This document shows positions 15,811 to 24,393 of a DNA stretch of 64,000 bases, one piece after another; within the stretch, counting starts at the first letter, position 1; each line of letters opens with the position of its first letter. The notes under the pieces were generated by a model. The model had not been told where the DNA came from and made no database searches. It worked only from the letters and a program-made list of their open reading frames with translations. This stretch comes from Pedobacter alluvionis (GTDB lineage Bacteria > Bacteroidota > Bacteroidia > Sphingobacteriales > Sphingobacteriaceae), in NCBI RefSeq assembly GCF_003664035.1, contig NZ_RCCK01000013.1, positions 372,001 to 436,000 on the forward strand, in the 5' to 3' direction. The position numbers and the translations under genes are program-made.

Positions 15811-15841
15811 ATTTCTATTTTTACGCTTAATTTTTTGAAAA

Positions 15842-16912
15842 ATGCCTGAAGATTATCAAGACATAGTATTAGCTGCCTATAAAAAGATGAGAGATAATGG
15901 GGAGCTACGGACAATTTTAACTGGAGAAACCACCACTAGATTAAAAAAGGCTTGTTTAAAAGTTTATGACAGTAGATATAATCCAAAAGATGCTGATATA
16001 CTTTCCATGTTCTTTGAAATAGATAGGATAGAATGTGATGATTTTCGGAAAGTGATATATGATTCAGAGCCTGATGATTACAAGGCCCTATGCAATCATA
16101 TCAAAGAAGAGACAGGGAAGACAAGTGAAGAGAATACTGACCTTCTTGCCTGGTTAATAGGTTTCCCTACACAATATGAATGGATGGAACTTAGTGATGA
16201 GGAAAAAGAACTTATTATTGAGAAAATAGCAAATGGAAATAAAACTCCTCCTGTAGTTATAGGCCCAACAAATCCGCCAATACTCCAACCAAAACCACCA
16301 CGGGAAGAAACCACTTATCGTCCGCGCTTCTCCCAACATCATATCATCATCTCCTGTATTATTTTACTATTTGTTGGCACCACTTTTTTCGCTATTTGGG
16401 AACGTGACACTAAAATGATTAGAATGCCTGAATCAGGTGAGAAATTTATGTATTGGGATGGAGATCATTATGAACCCGTGAAAGATGGGGAACAAGAGCC
16501 TGGAATTACCATCATTCCATTAAACCTTCAAACGCTAAAACAGCAAAGAAAAATTAATTTACCTGATACGCTTACAAGTTATTCGATTGGTAAAGTATGG
16601 TATAAAGGTTTTGTAAAGGATCATGAATTTTTTACCGATAGCGGTGCATATCCTCAAGACATACAAAGAGTATTAAAACCACTTACCAACACGATTTTAA
16701 CAAAATACACTTCTAATTACAGGTATTTACTTACCCGTTTGGTGTGGTTTATATGCGCTACATTTTTTATAAGCCTCTGTGGTTTTGCTGTGAGTAAGCT
16801 GGAGAAAGAAGTAAAAGCAAAAGATGAGTCTCAACAGCAGGATAAGGAAGTAGGATTGAGATTAGAGGAAGAACCCATGGTTGAACAAACCGAAGGCTCC
16901 TTAGCCATCTAA
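15842..16912 (+). CDS. Two-TM membrane protein of unknown function
   Basis: 356 residues. The first 150 are soluble, helical and acidic (DIVLAAYKKMRDNGELRTIL, SEEKELIIEKIANG-like end). A proline-rich linker follows (PTNPPILQPKPPREE), then a membrane helix at about 165-185, an extracytoplasmic region of about 110 residues, a second helix at about 300-320, and a charged cytoplasmic tail rich in Glu and Gln. No enzymatic motif is recognised. It is transcribed alone, away from the secreted peptide/kinase group. The N-terminal helical bundle could be an interaction domain of the kind found in conflict systems, but that is only a guess. Confidence 0.72.
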   Translation: MPEDYQDIVLAAYKKMRDNGELRTILTGETTTRLKKACLKVYDSRYNPKDADILSMFFEIDRIECDDFRKVIYDSEPDDYKALCNHIKEETGKTSEENTDLLAWLIGFPTQYEWMELSDEEKELIIEKIANGNKTPPVVIGPTNPPILQPKPPREETTYRPRFSQHHIIISCIILLFVGTTFFAIWERDTKMIRMPESGEKFMYWDGDHYEPVKDGEQEPGITIIPLNLQTLKQQRKINLPDTLTSYSIGKVWYKGFVKDHEFFTDSGAYPQDIQRVLKPLTNTILTKYTSNYRYLLTRLVWFICATFFISLCGFAVSKLEKEVKAKDESQQQDKEVGLRLEEEPMVEQTEGSLAI

Positions 16913-17180
16913 ACAATTACCAATTGATTTAGGGTATTTTATATTGTACTTACCCGACATTAATTTTAGTGTTTAAATTATGCTACTCAGTTCTGGTAAT
17001 AGAATTCTTTGGTATTTCCTTGCCAAAGAAATACCACATATCATCCAATTTGTACGCTGTTAAAGGGAAGTGCAGAGGATTTCTTCGATCCATGTTTTTG
17101 CTGTCTTAATAGTTGATTGTTAATATATTAACAACCGGAACAACAACCCTGTTTTTACATCCTGATTATTACGCCATCCC

Positions 17181-17366
17181 GTGAAATACTCTTTATACCA
17201 GCATTTAATTGTTAGGTCGGCCGCTTTGCCCATCGGGACTAATTTGCAGCCAGAATCTCTTATGCAAATGTGGAAAGGCCCTTTTATACAGGAGCGCATC
17301 TATCTGGCCAGCAAATCACTTTATAACGACCTGGATAAACTATTCAGTAAACCATGTAAGACATAG
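17181..17366 (+). pseudogene. Possible N-terminal fragment of a class I lanthipeptide dehydratase (LanB-like)
   Basis: 61 residues. YQHLIVRSAALPI at the start followed by WKGPFIQERIYLASKSLYNDLDKL follows the order seen at the N-terminus of LanB-type dehydratases: an 'R-P-LP' opening, then 'F-EAIYLASPSLY' about 25 residues later. A full enzyme would need several hundred more residues; here a TAG closes the frame and no continuation is seen downstream. A terminator follows 20 bp later, so the fragment may be transcribed. The match is from memory of the family and is modest. The alternative is an unrelated small protein. Confidence 0.4.
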
Positions 17367-17386
17367 GAGCTTCATATAAGCTCAAT

Positions 17387-17429
17387 AGCCTTACCTGTTC
17401 TTCAATGTCTTAGGTGGTAAGGCTTTTTA
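17387..17429 (+). terminator. Rho-independent terminator
   Basis: AGCCTTACC (17387-17395) pairs with GGTAAGGCT (17416-17424), followed by a run of T. It lies 20 bp past the stop of the LanB-like fragment on the same strand, so that region is probably still a transcription unit. It can also fold as a terminator for the converging thiamine operon on the other strand. Confidence 0.75.
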
Positions 17430-17546
17430 GTGTCGCTCTGCGGCCTATGCGACCTTCCATGCCCTTTGTGGTTAAAACATGGAAAATGGATGATGGAATT
17501 GGATACGTCTAGCTTACAGTTAACCAAATCAAACAATGACTCTGAA

Positions 17547-18578
17547 CTAAATCCACTTCTTCAAACTATAAACCTCACCTTCATAAACCCCTTCCAATAA
17601 CTGCACCGCCATTTTACTCCTTTGCCCGGTTTGGCAATAACAGACCACTTTTTTGCCTTGTGGAATACTTTTTAGTGATGATGTTAATTCATATAAGGAA
17701 ATATTTACGCCACCAATATTATTTTCCTCGTGTTCATAATCTTCCCGTACATCGATCAGGAAAATTTCATCAGGAGATTCAGAAAGCCATTGATCAAGAG
17801 TCGTTTTATCGATTTCCCCAATTTCACGAACTGTAGCTTCCGCTTTAACTATTTCGGATTGTTTTTCTTGCGCGATCTTAAATATGAGTGCGGTGTTGTT
17901 CAATGCATTGATGGTCATTAATTTACCTGCTAAAGTTTCGCCGATGTCGCAAATTAGTTTAATGGCTTCATTGGCCATATACAAGCCAATTATTCCGGGT
18001 AAAATGCCGATTACTCCACCTTCTGCACAATTGATATTTTCGGTTGGTGGTGCAGGGTAAAGATCCCGGTAATTTGGCCCGCCATGGTGGTTAAATACCG
18101 CAATCTGACCTTCGAACTGTAAAATGGAACCGAAAATAAGTGTTTTGCCTAAAGCCACACAAGTATCGTTCACCAGATAACGGGTGTTAAAATTATCCGA
18201 ACAATCAATCACCAGTTCATAATTTCGGCAGATATTTACGGCATTATCGGCCTTAAAACGTTCATGATAAGCAGTGAAATCCACATGCGGATTAAGTAAC
18301 TTAAGTTTTGTTGCAGCAGTTTTTGCTTTCGAAAGGCCTATATCCGTATGGTTATATAAAATCTGCCGGTGCAAATTGCTCAATTCTACCACATCGTCGT
18401 CTATAATGCCGATTGTTCCGACACCTGCTGCGGCCAAATATTGCAATACCGGACAGCCCAATCCACCGGCACCAATAACCAACACTTTAGCGGCTTTTAG
18501 CTTTTCTTGTCCTTTTAAGCCTAATTCAGGCAAAATCATCTGCCTGTTGTAGCGGTTCAGTTCTTCTTTTATGAACAT
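17547..18578 (-). CDS. thiF: ThiF/MoeB-type sulfur-carrier adenylyltransferase fused to rhodanese
   Basis: 343 residues. Residues 1-245 form an E1-like enzyme: the opening LNRYNRQMILPELGLKGQEKL, the ATP loop GAGGLGCPVLQYLAAAG near 37-53, the DDDVVELSNLHRQ segment and the catalytic Asp in IDCSDNFNTRY. Residues 250-343 form a rhodanese domain with the active Cys in CYCQTGQRS. The enzyme adenylates the C-terminus of ThiS, and the fused rhodanese probably delivers sulfur to form thiocarboxylate, replacing the rhodanese part of ThiI. It is the last gene of the thiamine operon, overlapping thiH by 10 bp. Because it carries the rhodanese it could also serve molybdopterin synthesis, but the context points to thiamine. 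Confidence 0.93.
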   Translation of the reverse strand: MFIKEELNRYNRQMILPELGLKGQEKLKAAKVLVIGAGGLGCPVLQYLAAAGVGTIGIIDDDVVELSNLHRQILYNHTDIGLSKAKTAATKLKLLNPHVDFTAYHERFKADNAVNICRNYELVIDCSDNFNTRYLVNDTCVALGKTLIFGSILQFEGQIAVFNHHGGPNYRDLYPAPPTENINCAEGGVIGILPGIIGLYMANEAIKLICDIGETLAGKLMTINALNNTALIFKIAQEKQSEIVKAEATVREIGEIDKTTLDQWLSESPDEIFLIDVREDYEHEENNIGGVNISLYELTSSLKSIPQGKKVVCYCQTGQRSKMAVQLLEGVYEGEVYSLKKWI

Positions 18579-19696
18579 GATTTACTGATCAAACTCCTGT
18601 CCCAATCTTTCCAAATTGGCTCATAACCCTGTTTCCTGATCATGGCCGCAATCTCCTGTGCAGAACGTTCATCAGATATTTCGAACTGCTCCAAAGATTG
18701 AGGTTCTACTTCATAACCGCCTGGATTGGTTTTAGAACCCGCACTAATGGCCGTGATCCCCAATTTAATTACCTGATTTCTGAATGCCTGCGTTTCGCGG
18801 GTGGAGATAGACAATTCTACTTCGCTGTTAAATAAGCGGTAAGCACAGATCAGTTGCACCAGTTCTCTGTCGTTCATCACCACTTTTGGCTCCAAACCAC
18901 CGCTAAAAGGCCGCAGCCTGGGGAAAGAAATGCTGAATTTACTCTGCCAATATTGTTTTTCAAGATAAGATAAATGCAGGGCCGTAAAAAATGAATCGGT
19001 ACGCCAGTCTTCCAGGCCGATTAATACGCCTAATCCCATTTTATGGATGCCTGCCTGTCCCAAACGATCAGGGGTTTCTAAACGATATAGAAAATTAGAT
19101 TTTTTACCTTTTGGATGGTGTTTCCGGTAATCGTCCTGGTGATAGGTTTCCTGATAAACGAGTACCGTATTTAGCCCGTGCGGGATAAGCGTTTCATAAT
19201 CGGCCACATCTAAGGGCTGTACTTCCATCGAAATGTGCGAGAAATGCAGACTGATCAGATCCAGTACCTTTTTAAAATAATCGGTGTGTACACTCTGGTT
19301 GGCTTCACCTGTTACCAGCAGTACATGGTCGTAGCCCATACCCTTAATCACGGCCACTTCCTGCATAATTTCCATTGGGTTCAGCGTTCTCCGTCTTACC
19401 TTATTATCATAACTGAAACCGCAATAGGTACAGATATTATTACATTCGTTGGAGAGGTAAAGCGGGATATACATTTGGACGACCCGGCCAAAGCGGTCTA
19501 AAGTTAAACGCTGACTGATTTGTGCCATATCTTCAAGATAAGGCAATGCTGCAGGAGAAATCAGCGCTTTAAAATCCTCCAGATTCCGCTGTGTATTGTT
19601 CAAAGCCCGCTCTACATCAGCAGCCGTTTTATCATAAATACTCGTTTTGGTATCATCCCAATTATAGGATTCGAATACCTCGTTAAAACTCTTCAT
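18569..19696 (-). CDS. thiH: 2-iminoacetate synthase ThiH (radical SAM)
   Basis: 375 residues, normal length. The radical-SAM cluster motif is CNNICTYC near residue 84-91 (C-x3-C-x2-C), followed by GFSYDNKVRRRTL. VLLVTGEANQ and the EVQPLDVADY segment follow the family pattern, and the C-terminal SAGSKTNPGGY is typical. The enzyme cleaves tyrosine with S-adenosylmethionine to give dehydroglycine for the thiazole ring. ThiH rather than the oxidase ThiO means this route does not need molecular oxygen. It overlaps thiG by 14 bp and thiF by 10 bp. Confidence 0.96.
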   Translation of the reverse strand: MKSFNEVFESYNWDDTKTSIYDKTAADVERALNNTQRNLEDFKALISPAALPYLEDMAQISQRLTLDRFGRVVQMYIPLYLSNECNNICTYCGFSYDNKVRRRTLNPMEIMQEVAVIKGMGYDHVLLVTGEANQSVHTDYFKKVLDLISLHFSHISMEVQPLDVADYETLIPHGLNTVLVYQETYHQDDYRKHHPKGKKSNFLYRLETPDRLGQAGIHKMGLGVLIGLEDWRTDSFFTALHLSYLEKQYWQSKFSISFPRLRPFSGGLEPKVVMNDRELVQLICAYRLFNSEVELSISTRETQAFRNQVIKLGITAISAGSKTNPGGYEVEPQSLEQFEISDERSAQEIAAMIRKQGYEPIWKDWDRSLISKSCS

Positions 19697-20453
19697 CTAA
19701 AAATGAGGTTAGTGGACTGCTTGCCGCAGCATAATGTGTTTGCGCGCCTAATTTAGATTCGAATGCCATTCTGCCGGCTTCTACCGCCATTTTAAAGGCA
19801 AGAGCCATATTGGTTGGGTTTTTAGCTATGGCAATGGCGGTGTTCACCAAAACAGCATCTGCCCCTATTTCCATGGCTTTAGCCGCATCAGATGGCGCAC
19901 CAATACCTGCATCAATAATGACCGGAACCCTGCTCTGGCTAATGATAATCTCTAAAAAATCGATCGTTCTTAATCCCTTGTTGCTGCCAATTGGTGAGCC
20001 CAGAGGCATTACCGCCGCCGTGCCCACATCTTCCAAACGTTTGCATAAAACGGGGTCAGCATGGATATAAGGCAATACCACAAAACCAAGTTTAACCAGT
20101 TCTTCTGTGGCTTTTAAGGTCTCAATGGGGTCGGGCATGAGGTATTTTGGATCAGGGTGGATTTCCAGCTTGATCCAGTTGGTTTCTAAGGCTTCGCGTG
20201 CGAGTTGAGCGGCAAAAACGGCTTCTTTTGCGTTACGCACACCAGAAGTATTGGGTAATAAATTAATGTGGGGATATTTAAGGTGATGAAGGATATCGTC
20301 GTCCTTACCTTTTAAATCTACACGCTTAAGGGCTACTGTAACGAGTTCGGAAGCCGAAGCAATTAAGGCGCTTTCCATCTCTTTTGCCGAACTGAATTTT
20401 CCGGTTCCGGTAAAAAGGCGGGAGCTAAAGGTTTGATTTGCTATGGTTAACAT
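19683..20453 (-). CDS. thiG: Thiazole synthase ThiG
   Basis: 256 residues, the usual length. It shows SRLFTGTGKF at the start, the Schiff-base Lys in VTVALKRVD near 43, LLPNTSGVRNAKEAV, VLPYIHADPVLCKRLED, MPLGSPIGSNKGL and DAGIGAPSDAAKAMEIGADAVL. All are hallmark segments of this TIM-barrel enzyme. It builds thiazole phosphate from 1-deoxy-D-xylulose 5-phosphate, dehydroglycine and ThiS thiocarboxylate. It lies 11 bp after thiE and overlaps thiH at the other end. Confidence 0.97.
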   Translation of the reverse strand: MLTIANQTFSSRLFTGTGKFSSAKEMESALIASASELVTVALKRVDLKGKDDDILHHLKYPHINLLPNTSGVRNAKEAVFAAQLAREALETNWIKLEIHPDPKYLMPDPIETLKATEELVKLGFVVLPYIHADPVLCKRLEDVGTAAVMPLGSPIGSNKGLRTIDFLEIIISQSRVPVIIDAGIGAPSDAAKAMEIGADAVLVNTAIAIAKNPTNMALAFKMAVEAGRMAFESKLGAQTHYAAASSPLTSFLDEEF

Positions 20454-20464
20454 ATCTGTAATTT

Positions 20465-21100
20465 TTAAATCGAATGAATACTGAATTTGCCGCTGATTTC
20501 TTCAAGAACCGCAGCCGTTTGTATTTGGTTGGTGAGCGCTGCCGAGATGGCAATTCCGTAAATTCCGGTTTCGAGTATAGCCGGAATATCTGCTGCTTCG
20601 ATACCGCCAATGGCTATAATCGGGGTGGTAATTCCAGCTTTTTTTACCCGCTCCATCAATTGTTGGTAACCTTCCAAACCTACAATCGGGCTCAGATTTT
20701 CTTTTGTATGCGTGAACCTGAATGGTCCCAAACCGATATAATCGGCTCCTTCGGCTACTCTTTGCCGGATATGTTCGAAAGTATTCGCGGTACCTCCGAT
20801 GATCTGATGTTTGCCGATAATTTTTCTGGCTTCCAGAACAGGCATATCCTGCAGACCCAAATGCACGCCATAACTATTTACGGCTTTTGCCAGGTGCGGA
20901 TAATCGTTTACAATCAGTTTGGCACCATAACTTTCGCACAGGGCTTGAGCAGCTTTTGCAAAAGGCAGGATTTCTGCTTCAGCCTGGTTTTTAATTCTAA
21001 GCTGGACCCATTTTCCACCAGCCTGGAGCACCTGTTTAATGGCATCAATGTGGGTGCCTGTTTTAGGGGCTTGCGAGATATATTGTAAGGGCTGAATCAT
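20465..21100 (-). CDS. thiE: Thiamine phosphate synthase ThiE
   Basis: 211 residues from the ATG at 21100, chosen because it overlaps the stop of the upstream gene (TAATG) and starts the barrel directly; an ATG at 21136 lies inside the upstream gene. It shows WVQLRIKN near 32, LIVNDYPHLAKAV, GVHLGLQDMPVLEAR, GGTANTFEHI and DYIGLGPFRFTHTKENL. These are the phosphate- and pyrimidine-binding loops of ThiE. The ending GIEAADIPAILETGIYGIAIS is also standard. The enzyme joins HMP-PP and thiazole phosphate. One of three ThiE/TenI-type proteins in the window and the most canonical. Confidence 0.95.
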   Translation of the reverse strand: MIQPLQYISQAPKTGTHIDAIKQVLQAGGKWVQLRIKNQAEAEILPFAKAAQALCESYGAKLIVNDYPHLAKAVNSYGVHLGLQDMPVLEARKIIGKHQIIGGTANTFEHIRQRVAEGADYIGLGPFRFTHTKENLSPIVGLEGYQQLMERVKKAGITTPIIAIGGIEAADIPAILETGIYGIAISAALTNQIQTAAVLEEISGKFSIHSI

Positions 21101-21711
21101 TATTGTATTGTTAAATTTTGAGCATAAGCAAGGCATTTAGCCCGGGCTTTTTTAAAATTAGTTAAGGCTAGGGAAGGATCATTCCAGATGCTGCCCAATA
21201 GCGCTACACCATCGAAATTCATTGTTTTTAGCTGATCGATTTCTGCTAAACCGATGCCGCCAAGTGCAATGATTTTCGGGATGGCTTGTTGTTTTTCCAA
21301 ACGGAAATCTGATGGAATTACGCCCCGATAACCAGGTTTGGAAAGGCTATTGAATACAGGGCCAAAGAAACTGTATTGATATTGCTGTATCTGTTCGATA
21401 TCGGCCAGGTGATGGATAGAAGTGCTGAAGATCTTGTTTCTTAGCAATTCCCCATTATCCCTTTCCTTCCTGAAACTTTCAGTGTGGTGGATTCGCTGGA
21501 TATTGTAATCGTCAGTAAGCGAATGGAAATGATGCAAAGCAATCCGTGGATGGTATTCTGGTGAAATTCCTTCAATAATCTTACGGTATGCGGCTTCATC
21601 AACGTTTTCTTTGCGTAGGTGAAAGATCTGTAAACCAGCTTCGAAAAGCTGGTTAATCAGGTTACATTCTTCTTTAAGAATTGTCGGTTTGGCGATCACA
21701 ATCAGTTCCAT
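21100..21711 (-). CDS. TenI/ThiE-like protein
   Basis: 203 residues with the ThiE/TenI barrel: IFHLRKENVDEAAYRKII near the start, a shortened middle, and FGPVFNSLSKPGYRG plus IIALGGIGLAEIDQLKTMNFDGVALLGSIW at the end. Compared with ThiE it lacks the GVHLG-Q-D loop (here IQRIHHTES) and the T-TK pyrophosphate loop (here SLSKPG), so it probably does not make thiamine phosphate. In Bacillus, TenI is a thiazole tautomerase acting on the ThiG product, and the position between thiC and thiE fits such a role. Overlaps thiE by one base. Confidence 0.85.
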   Translation of the reverse strand: MELIVIAKPTILKEECNLINQLFEAGLQIFHLRKENVDEAAYRKIIEGISPEYHPRIALHHFHSLTDDYNIQRIHHTESFRKERDNGELLRNKIFSTSIHHLADIEQIQQYQYSFFGPVFNSLSKPGYRGVIPSDFRLEKQQAIPKIIALGGIGLAEIDQLKTMNFDGVALLGSIWNDPSLALTNFKKARAKCLAYAQNLTIQ

Positions 21712-21714
21712 AGG

Positions 21715-23598
21715 TTAAGAATAAATTTCGCTTCCTTTTTCAGTAAACTCTTTCGATTTTTCCTGCATGCCTTTAGTCAAAGCCTCGTCTGCGGCTACTC
21801 CTTGTTTTGCAGCATATTCGCGCACGTCTTGCGTAATTTTCATCGAACAGAAATTTGGTCCGCACATTGAACAGAAATGTGCAATCTTGGCACCTTCTGC
21901 CGGCAAGGTTTCATCATGGAATTCTTTTGCGGTATCCGGATCGAGCGATAAATTAAACTGGTCTTCCCATCTGAATTCAAACCTTGCCTTACTTAAAGCA
22001 TTATCGCGGTATTGCGCGCCTGGGTGACCTTTAGCCAGATCGGCGGCATGCGCGGCAATTTTATAGGTAATTACACCATCTTTTACATCTTTTTTATTTG
22101 GTAAACCTAAATGTTCTTTTGGGGTGACATAACACAACATCGCTGTTCCAAACCAACCGATCATAGCTGCACCAATGGCCGAGGTAATGTGATCATAGCC
22201 TGGCGCAATATCAATAGTTAGAGGGCCTAAGGTGTAAAAAGGCGCTTCACCACAATGGTCAAGCTGCTTTTCCATATTGGCTTTAATCAGGTGCATGGGT
22301 ACATGACCAGGCCCTTCGATAATGGTTTGTACATCGTGTTTCCAGGCTATTTTAGTGAGTTCGCCAAGGGTCTCCAGTTCCGAAAATTGTGCAGCATCGT
22401 TCGCATCGGCAATACATCCTGGCCTTAAGCCATCACCTAAAGAAAATGCTACATCATAAGCTTTCATGATCTCGCAAATCTCTTCGAAATGTGTGTAAAG
22501 GAAGTTTTCTTTATGATGCGCCAAACACCATTTCGCCATGATCGATCCGCCACGCGAAACAATTCCGGTAATTCTTTTAGCGGTTAACGGCACATAACGA
22601 AGCAGTACACCGGCATGGATGGTAAAATAATCGACGCCCTGTTCGGCCTGCTCAATCAACGTATCGCGGAAGATTTCCCAGGTAAGGTCTTCCGCTTTGC
22701 CGTTTACCTTTTCCAGTGCCTGGTAAATCGGAACAGTACCGATGGGTACTGGCGAATTGCGGATAATCCATTCGCGGGTTTCGTGGATATTTTTCCCTGT
22801 TGAAAGGTCCATAATGGTGTCCGCTCCCCAGCGGCAGGCCCAAACCGCTTTTTCTACTTCTTCTTCGATGGTAGAAGTAACCGCGGAATTGCCAATATTG
22901 GCATTGATTTTCACCAGGAAATTACGGCCAATAATCATGGGCTCAAGTTCAGGGTGGTTGATATTGCAGGGGATTACTGCCCTGCCCTCGGCTACCTCTG
23001 CCCTTACAAATTCGGGTGTGATGTAGCCTTTTGGTGTATTGGCACCAAAGCTATTGCCCTGGTGCTGGTGGTTCATTACCTCGTGCTGATCGCCCAATTG
23101 TGCATTCACCAGTTCAATCTGCTGGTTTTCCCTAATGGCAATATATTCCATTTCTGCTGTAATGATGCCTTTTTTTGCATAATGCATCTGCGACACATTG
23201 GCGCCAGCTTTCGCTCTATAAGGTTTTTTGATAAAATTAAAGCGTAAGGCATCAAGCTTTTCATCAGCAAGGCGTTGTTGCCCATAAGCAGAAGATAATT
23301 GGGGGAGCTCTTCTACATCAAGCCTGTCTTTAATCCATTGTTCCCTTAGTCGTGGCAACCCTTTTTTTACATCGATAACAGCATTGGGATCGGTGTATGG
23401 TCCGCTGGTATCGTAAACAGTTACAGGCGGATTAGGTTCAGTTAAGCCAAAGCCATTGTGGATTTTGGTTTCCGTTAAACTGATTTCGCGCATGGCCACC
23501 TGGATATTATGAATTTTGCCGGGTACAAATATTTTGCGCGACGCCGGAAATGGACTGCGGCTGATGACTTCCTGGTTTGGTGTTTTTTCTTGTTTCAT
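21715..23598 (-). CDS. thiC: Phosphomethylpyrimidine synthase ThiC
   Basis: 627 residues from the ATG at 23598 (MKQEKTPNQ); the upstream ATG at 23664 would add 22 residues without family likeness and crowd the ThiS gene. It shows the family signature blocks MHYAKKGIITAEMEYIAIRE, NIGNSAVTSTIEEEVEK, DTIMDLSTGKNIHETREW, EGPGHVPMHL and the C-terminal 4Fe-4S cysteines in CSMCGPNFC. ThiC is a radical-SAM enzyme of unusual cluster placement that rearranges aminoimidazole ribotide into hydroxymethylpyrimidine phosphate. It follows thiS in the operon and sits under the TPP riboswitch. Confidence 0.97.
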   Translation of the reverse strand: MKQEKTPNQEVISRSPFPASRKIFVPGKIHNIQVAMREISLTETKIHNGFGLTEPNPPVTVYDTSGPYTDPNAVIDVKKGLPRLREQWIKDRLDVEELPQLSSAYGQQRLADEKLDALRFNFIKKPYRAKAGANVSQMHYAKKGIITAEMEYIAIRENQQIELVNAQLGDQHEVMNHQHQGNSFGANTPKGYITPEFVRAEVAEGRAVIPCNINHPELEPMIIGRNFLVKINANIGNSAVTSTIEEEVEKAVWACRWGADTIMDLSTGKNIHETREWIIRNSPVPIGTVPIYQALEKVNGKAEDLTWEIFRDTLIEQAEQGVDYFTIHAGVLLRYVPLTAKRITGIVSRGGSIMAKWCLAHHKENFLYTHFEEICEIMKAYDVAFSLGDGLRPGCIADANDAAQFSELETLGELTKIAWKHDVQTIIEGPGHVPMHLIKANMEKQLDHCGEAPFYTLGPLTIDIAPGYDHITSAIGAAMIGWFGTAMLCYVTPKEHLGLPNKKDVKDGVITYKIAAHAADLAKGHPGAQYRDNALSKARFEFRWEDQFNLSLDPDTAKEFHDETLPAEGAKIAHFCSMCGPNFCSMKITQDVREYAAKQGVAADEALTKGMQEKSKEFTEKGSEIYS

Positions 23599-23683
23599 AT
23601 TAAGGTAGGTTCGATTGTTAATAATGAGGAAATGATTGATTGAATGAGGCAATTGCCTGCACATTTTATCATTCAGGATGCTT

Positions 23684-23887
23684 TCATCCGCCCTGTGTAG
23701 CTTTGATGATGATGATTTGATCGCCGGGATTTAGCACATGCCTGTCCCAGTCAGATTTGGAAATGATAGTTTGGTTAACGGCTATGGCAAGGCCATTCGT
23801 TTCGGTTGAAATGACAGTAGCAAGCATCTGTTCGATGGAACAGGCCTCGTTAAGCTGATAGTTTTGATTGTTTATAGTTACTTCCAT
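23684..23887 (-). CDS. thiS: Sulfur carrier protein ThiS
   Basis: 67 residues, a beta-grasp protein ending in the required GlyGly (IIIKATQGG). It shows LNEACSIEQML, NGLAIAVNQTIISKSDWDRHVLNPGDQI. Its C-terminus is adenylated by ThiF and converted to thiocarboxylate, the sulfur donor for ThiG. It is the first gene after the TPP riboswitch and terminator. Confidence 0.95.
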   Translation of the reverse strand: MEVTINNQNYQLNEACSIEQMLATVISTETNGLAIAVNQTIISKSDWDRHVLNPGDQIIIIKATQGG

Positions 23888-23941
23888 ATTTTAAAAAAAT
23901 TGGAAAAACTAAAGAGATTGCCCCAAAATGGAGGTCGAAAA

Positions 23942-23965
23942 GAAAGCAATATTAAGATTGCTTTC
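23942..23965 (-). terminator. Attenuator terminator below the TPP riboswitch
   Basis: Perfect 9-bp stem GAAAGCAAT/ATTGCTTTC with a 6-nt loop; on the minus strand it is followed by TTTTCG. It begins directly at the 3' end of the aptamer, sharing the AGTGAAAG boundary with P1. Ligand binding can thus favour termination before thiS. Confidence 0.8.
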
Positions 23966-24037
23966 ACTTTTCCCTTCGGCAGTACTAACTGCATCAGGTT
24001 CAAAGGGTATTTCTCAGCACGTAGGCACCCCTAAAGT
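23966..24037 (-). promoter_or_regulatory. TPP riboswitch (THI element)
   Basis: On the minus strand: ACTTTAGGGGTGCC, then CTGAGAAATACCC, TTTGAACCTGATGCAG, TTAGTACTGCCGAAGGGAAAAGT. These are the conserved GGGGUGCC, CUGAGA, ACCUGAU and CUGCCGNAGGGA segments of the thiamine-pyrophosphate aptamer. ACTTT at the 5' end pairs with AAAGT at the 3' end as P1. The aptamer is compact (72 nt). It is followed by a terminator and thiS, so high TPP should turn the operon off. Confidence 0.97.
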
Positions 24038-24043
24038 TTTTTG

Positions 24044-24074
24044 TAAATATATGCGATTAAATTTCTAATGCAAA
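24044..24074 (-). promoter_or_regulatory. Bacteroidetes-type promoter of the thiamine operon
   Basis: On the minus strand TTTG (24074-24071), a 19-base spacer, then TATATTTA (24051-24044), against the consensus TTTG-N19-TAnnTTTG. The predicted transcript start falls a few bases before the riboswitch. Confidence 0.75.
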
Positions 24075-24137
24075 TAAAAATTGATATAGATAAAATCTAT
24101 AGTTTATATCAAAAGGAATAAACATAAATTAATCGAT

Positions 24138-24223
24138 TCGTCATTTCGACTGAAGCGTAGCGAAATGGAGAAATCTATCCAGGCAGATTTCTCGACTGCG
24201 CCGCTCTCCGCTCGAAATGACGA
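24138..24223. repeat. Dispersed palindromic repeat (TCGTCATTTCGA type)
   Basis: Starts TCGTCATTTCGACTGAAGC and ends CTCGAAATGACGA, which are near-inverse arms, with AGAAATCTATCC/AGATTTCT in the middle. Related copies occur at about 11468, 25714, 40971 and 52039, always between genes. Confidence 0.8.
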
Positions 24224-24393
24224 CAATTTCTGCCAAACTTTAGACTAAAAACATGAACCAGACATCCCCAAAAAAAGCTGGTTATATCACACGATGAATA
24301 TTTTTTTGATCAGGTACAGGTAGAGCATACCATTTATCTTTAAAATAAATATATAGCCTTATCTTCGACTCAAATTATTAATCCAGGACACCT

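Larger units (their letters stand above)
16913..17546. other. Gene-poor segment with a gene remnant and terminator
   Basis: Holds the LanB-like fragment at 17181-17366 and a terminator at 17387-17429. A 9-bp inverted repeat TGGTATTTC (17010-17018)/GAAATACCA (17028-17036) lies past the 15842 gene but lacks a T-tract. Nothing else coding was seen. Confidence 0.5.
23888..24393. other. Regulatory region of the thiamine operon plus dispersed repeat
   Basis: Contains, from thiS outward: leader terminator (23942-23965), TPP riboswitch (23966-24037), Bacteroidetes-type promoter (24044-24074) and a TCGTCATTTCGA-type repeat (24138-24223). No gene seen. The stretch 24224-24393 has no recognised element. 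Confidence 0.8.

Noticed and set aside
16096..16342. Minus-strand frames inside the 15842 gene
   Set aside because: Shadows of the plus-strand gene, which has coherent soluble and membrane regions.
23599..23664. Longer start of ThiC
   Set aside because: The extra 22 residues have no family likeness and leave only 19 bp after thiS; MKQEKTPNQ is the usual type of start.
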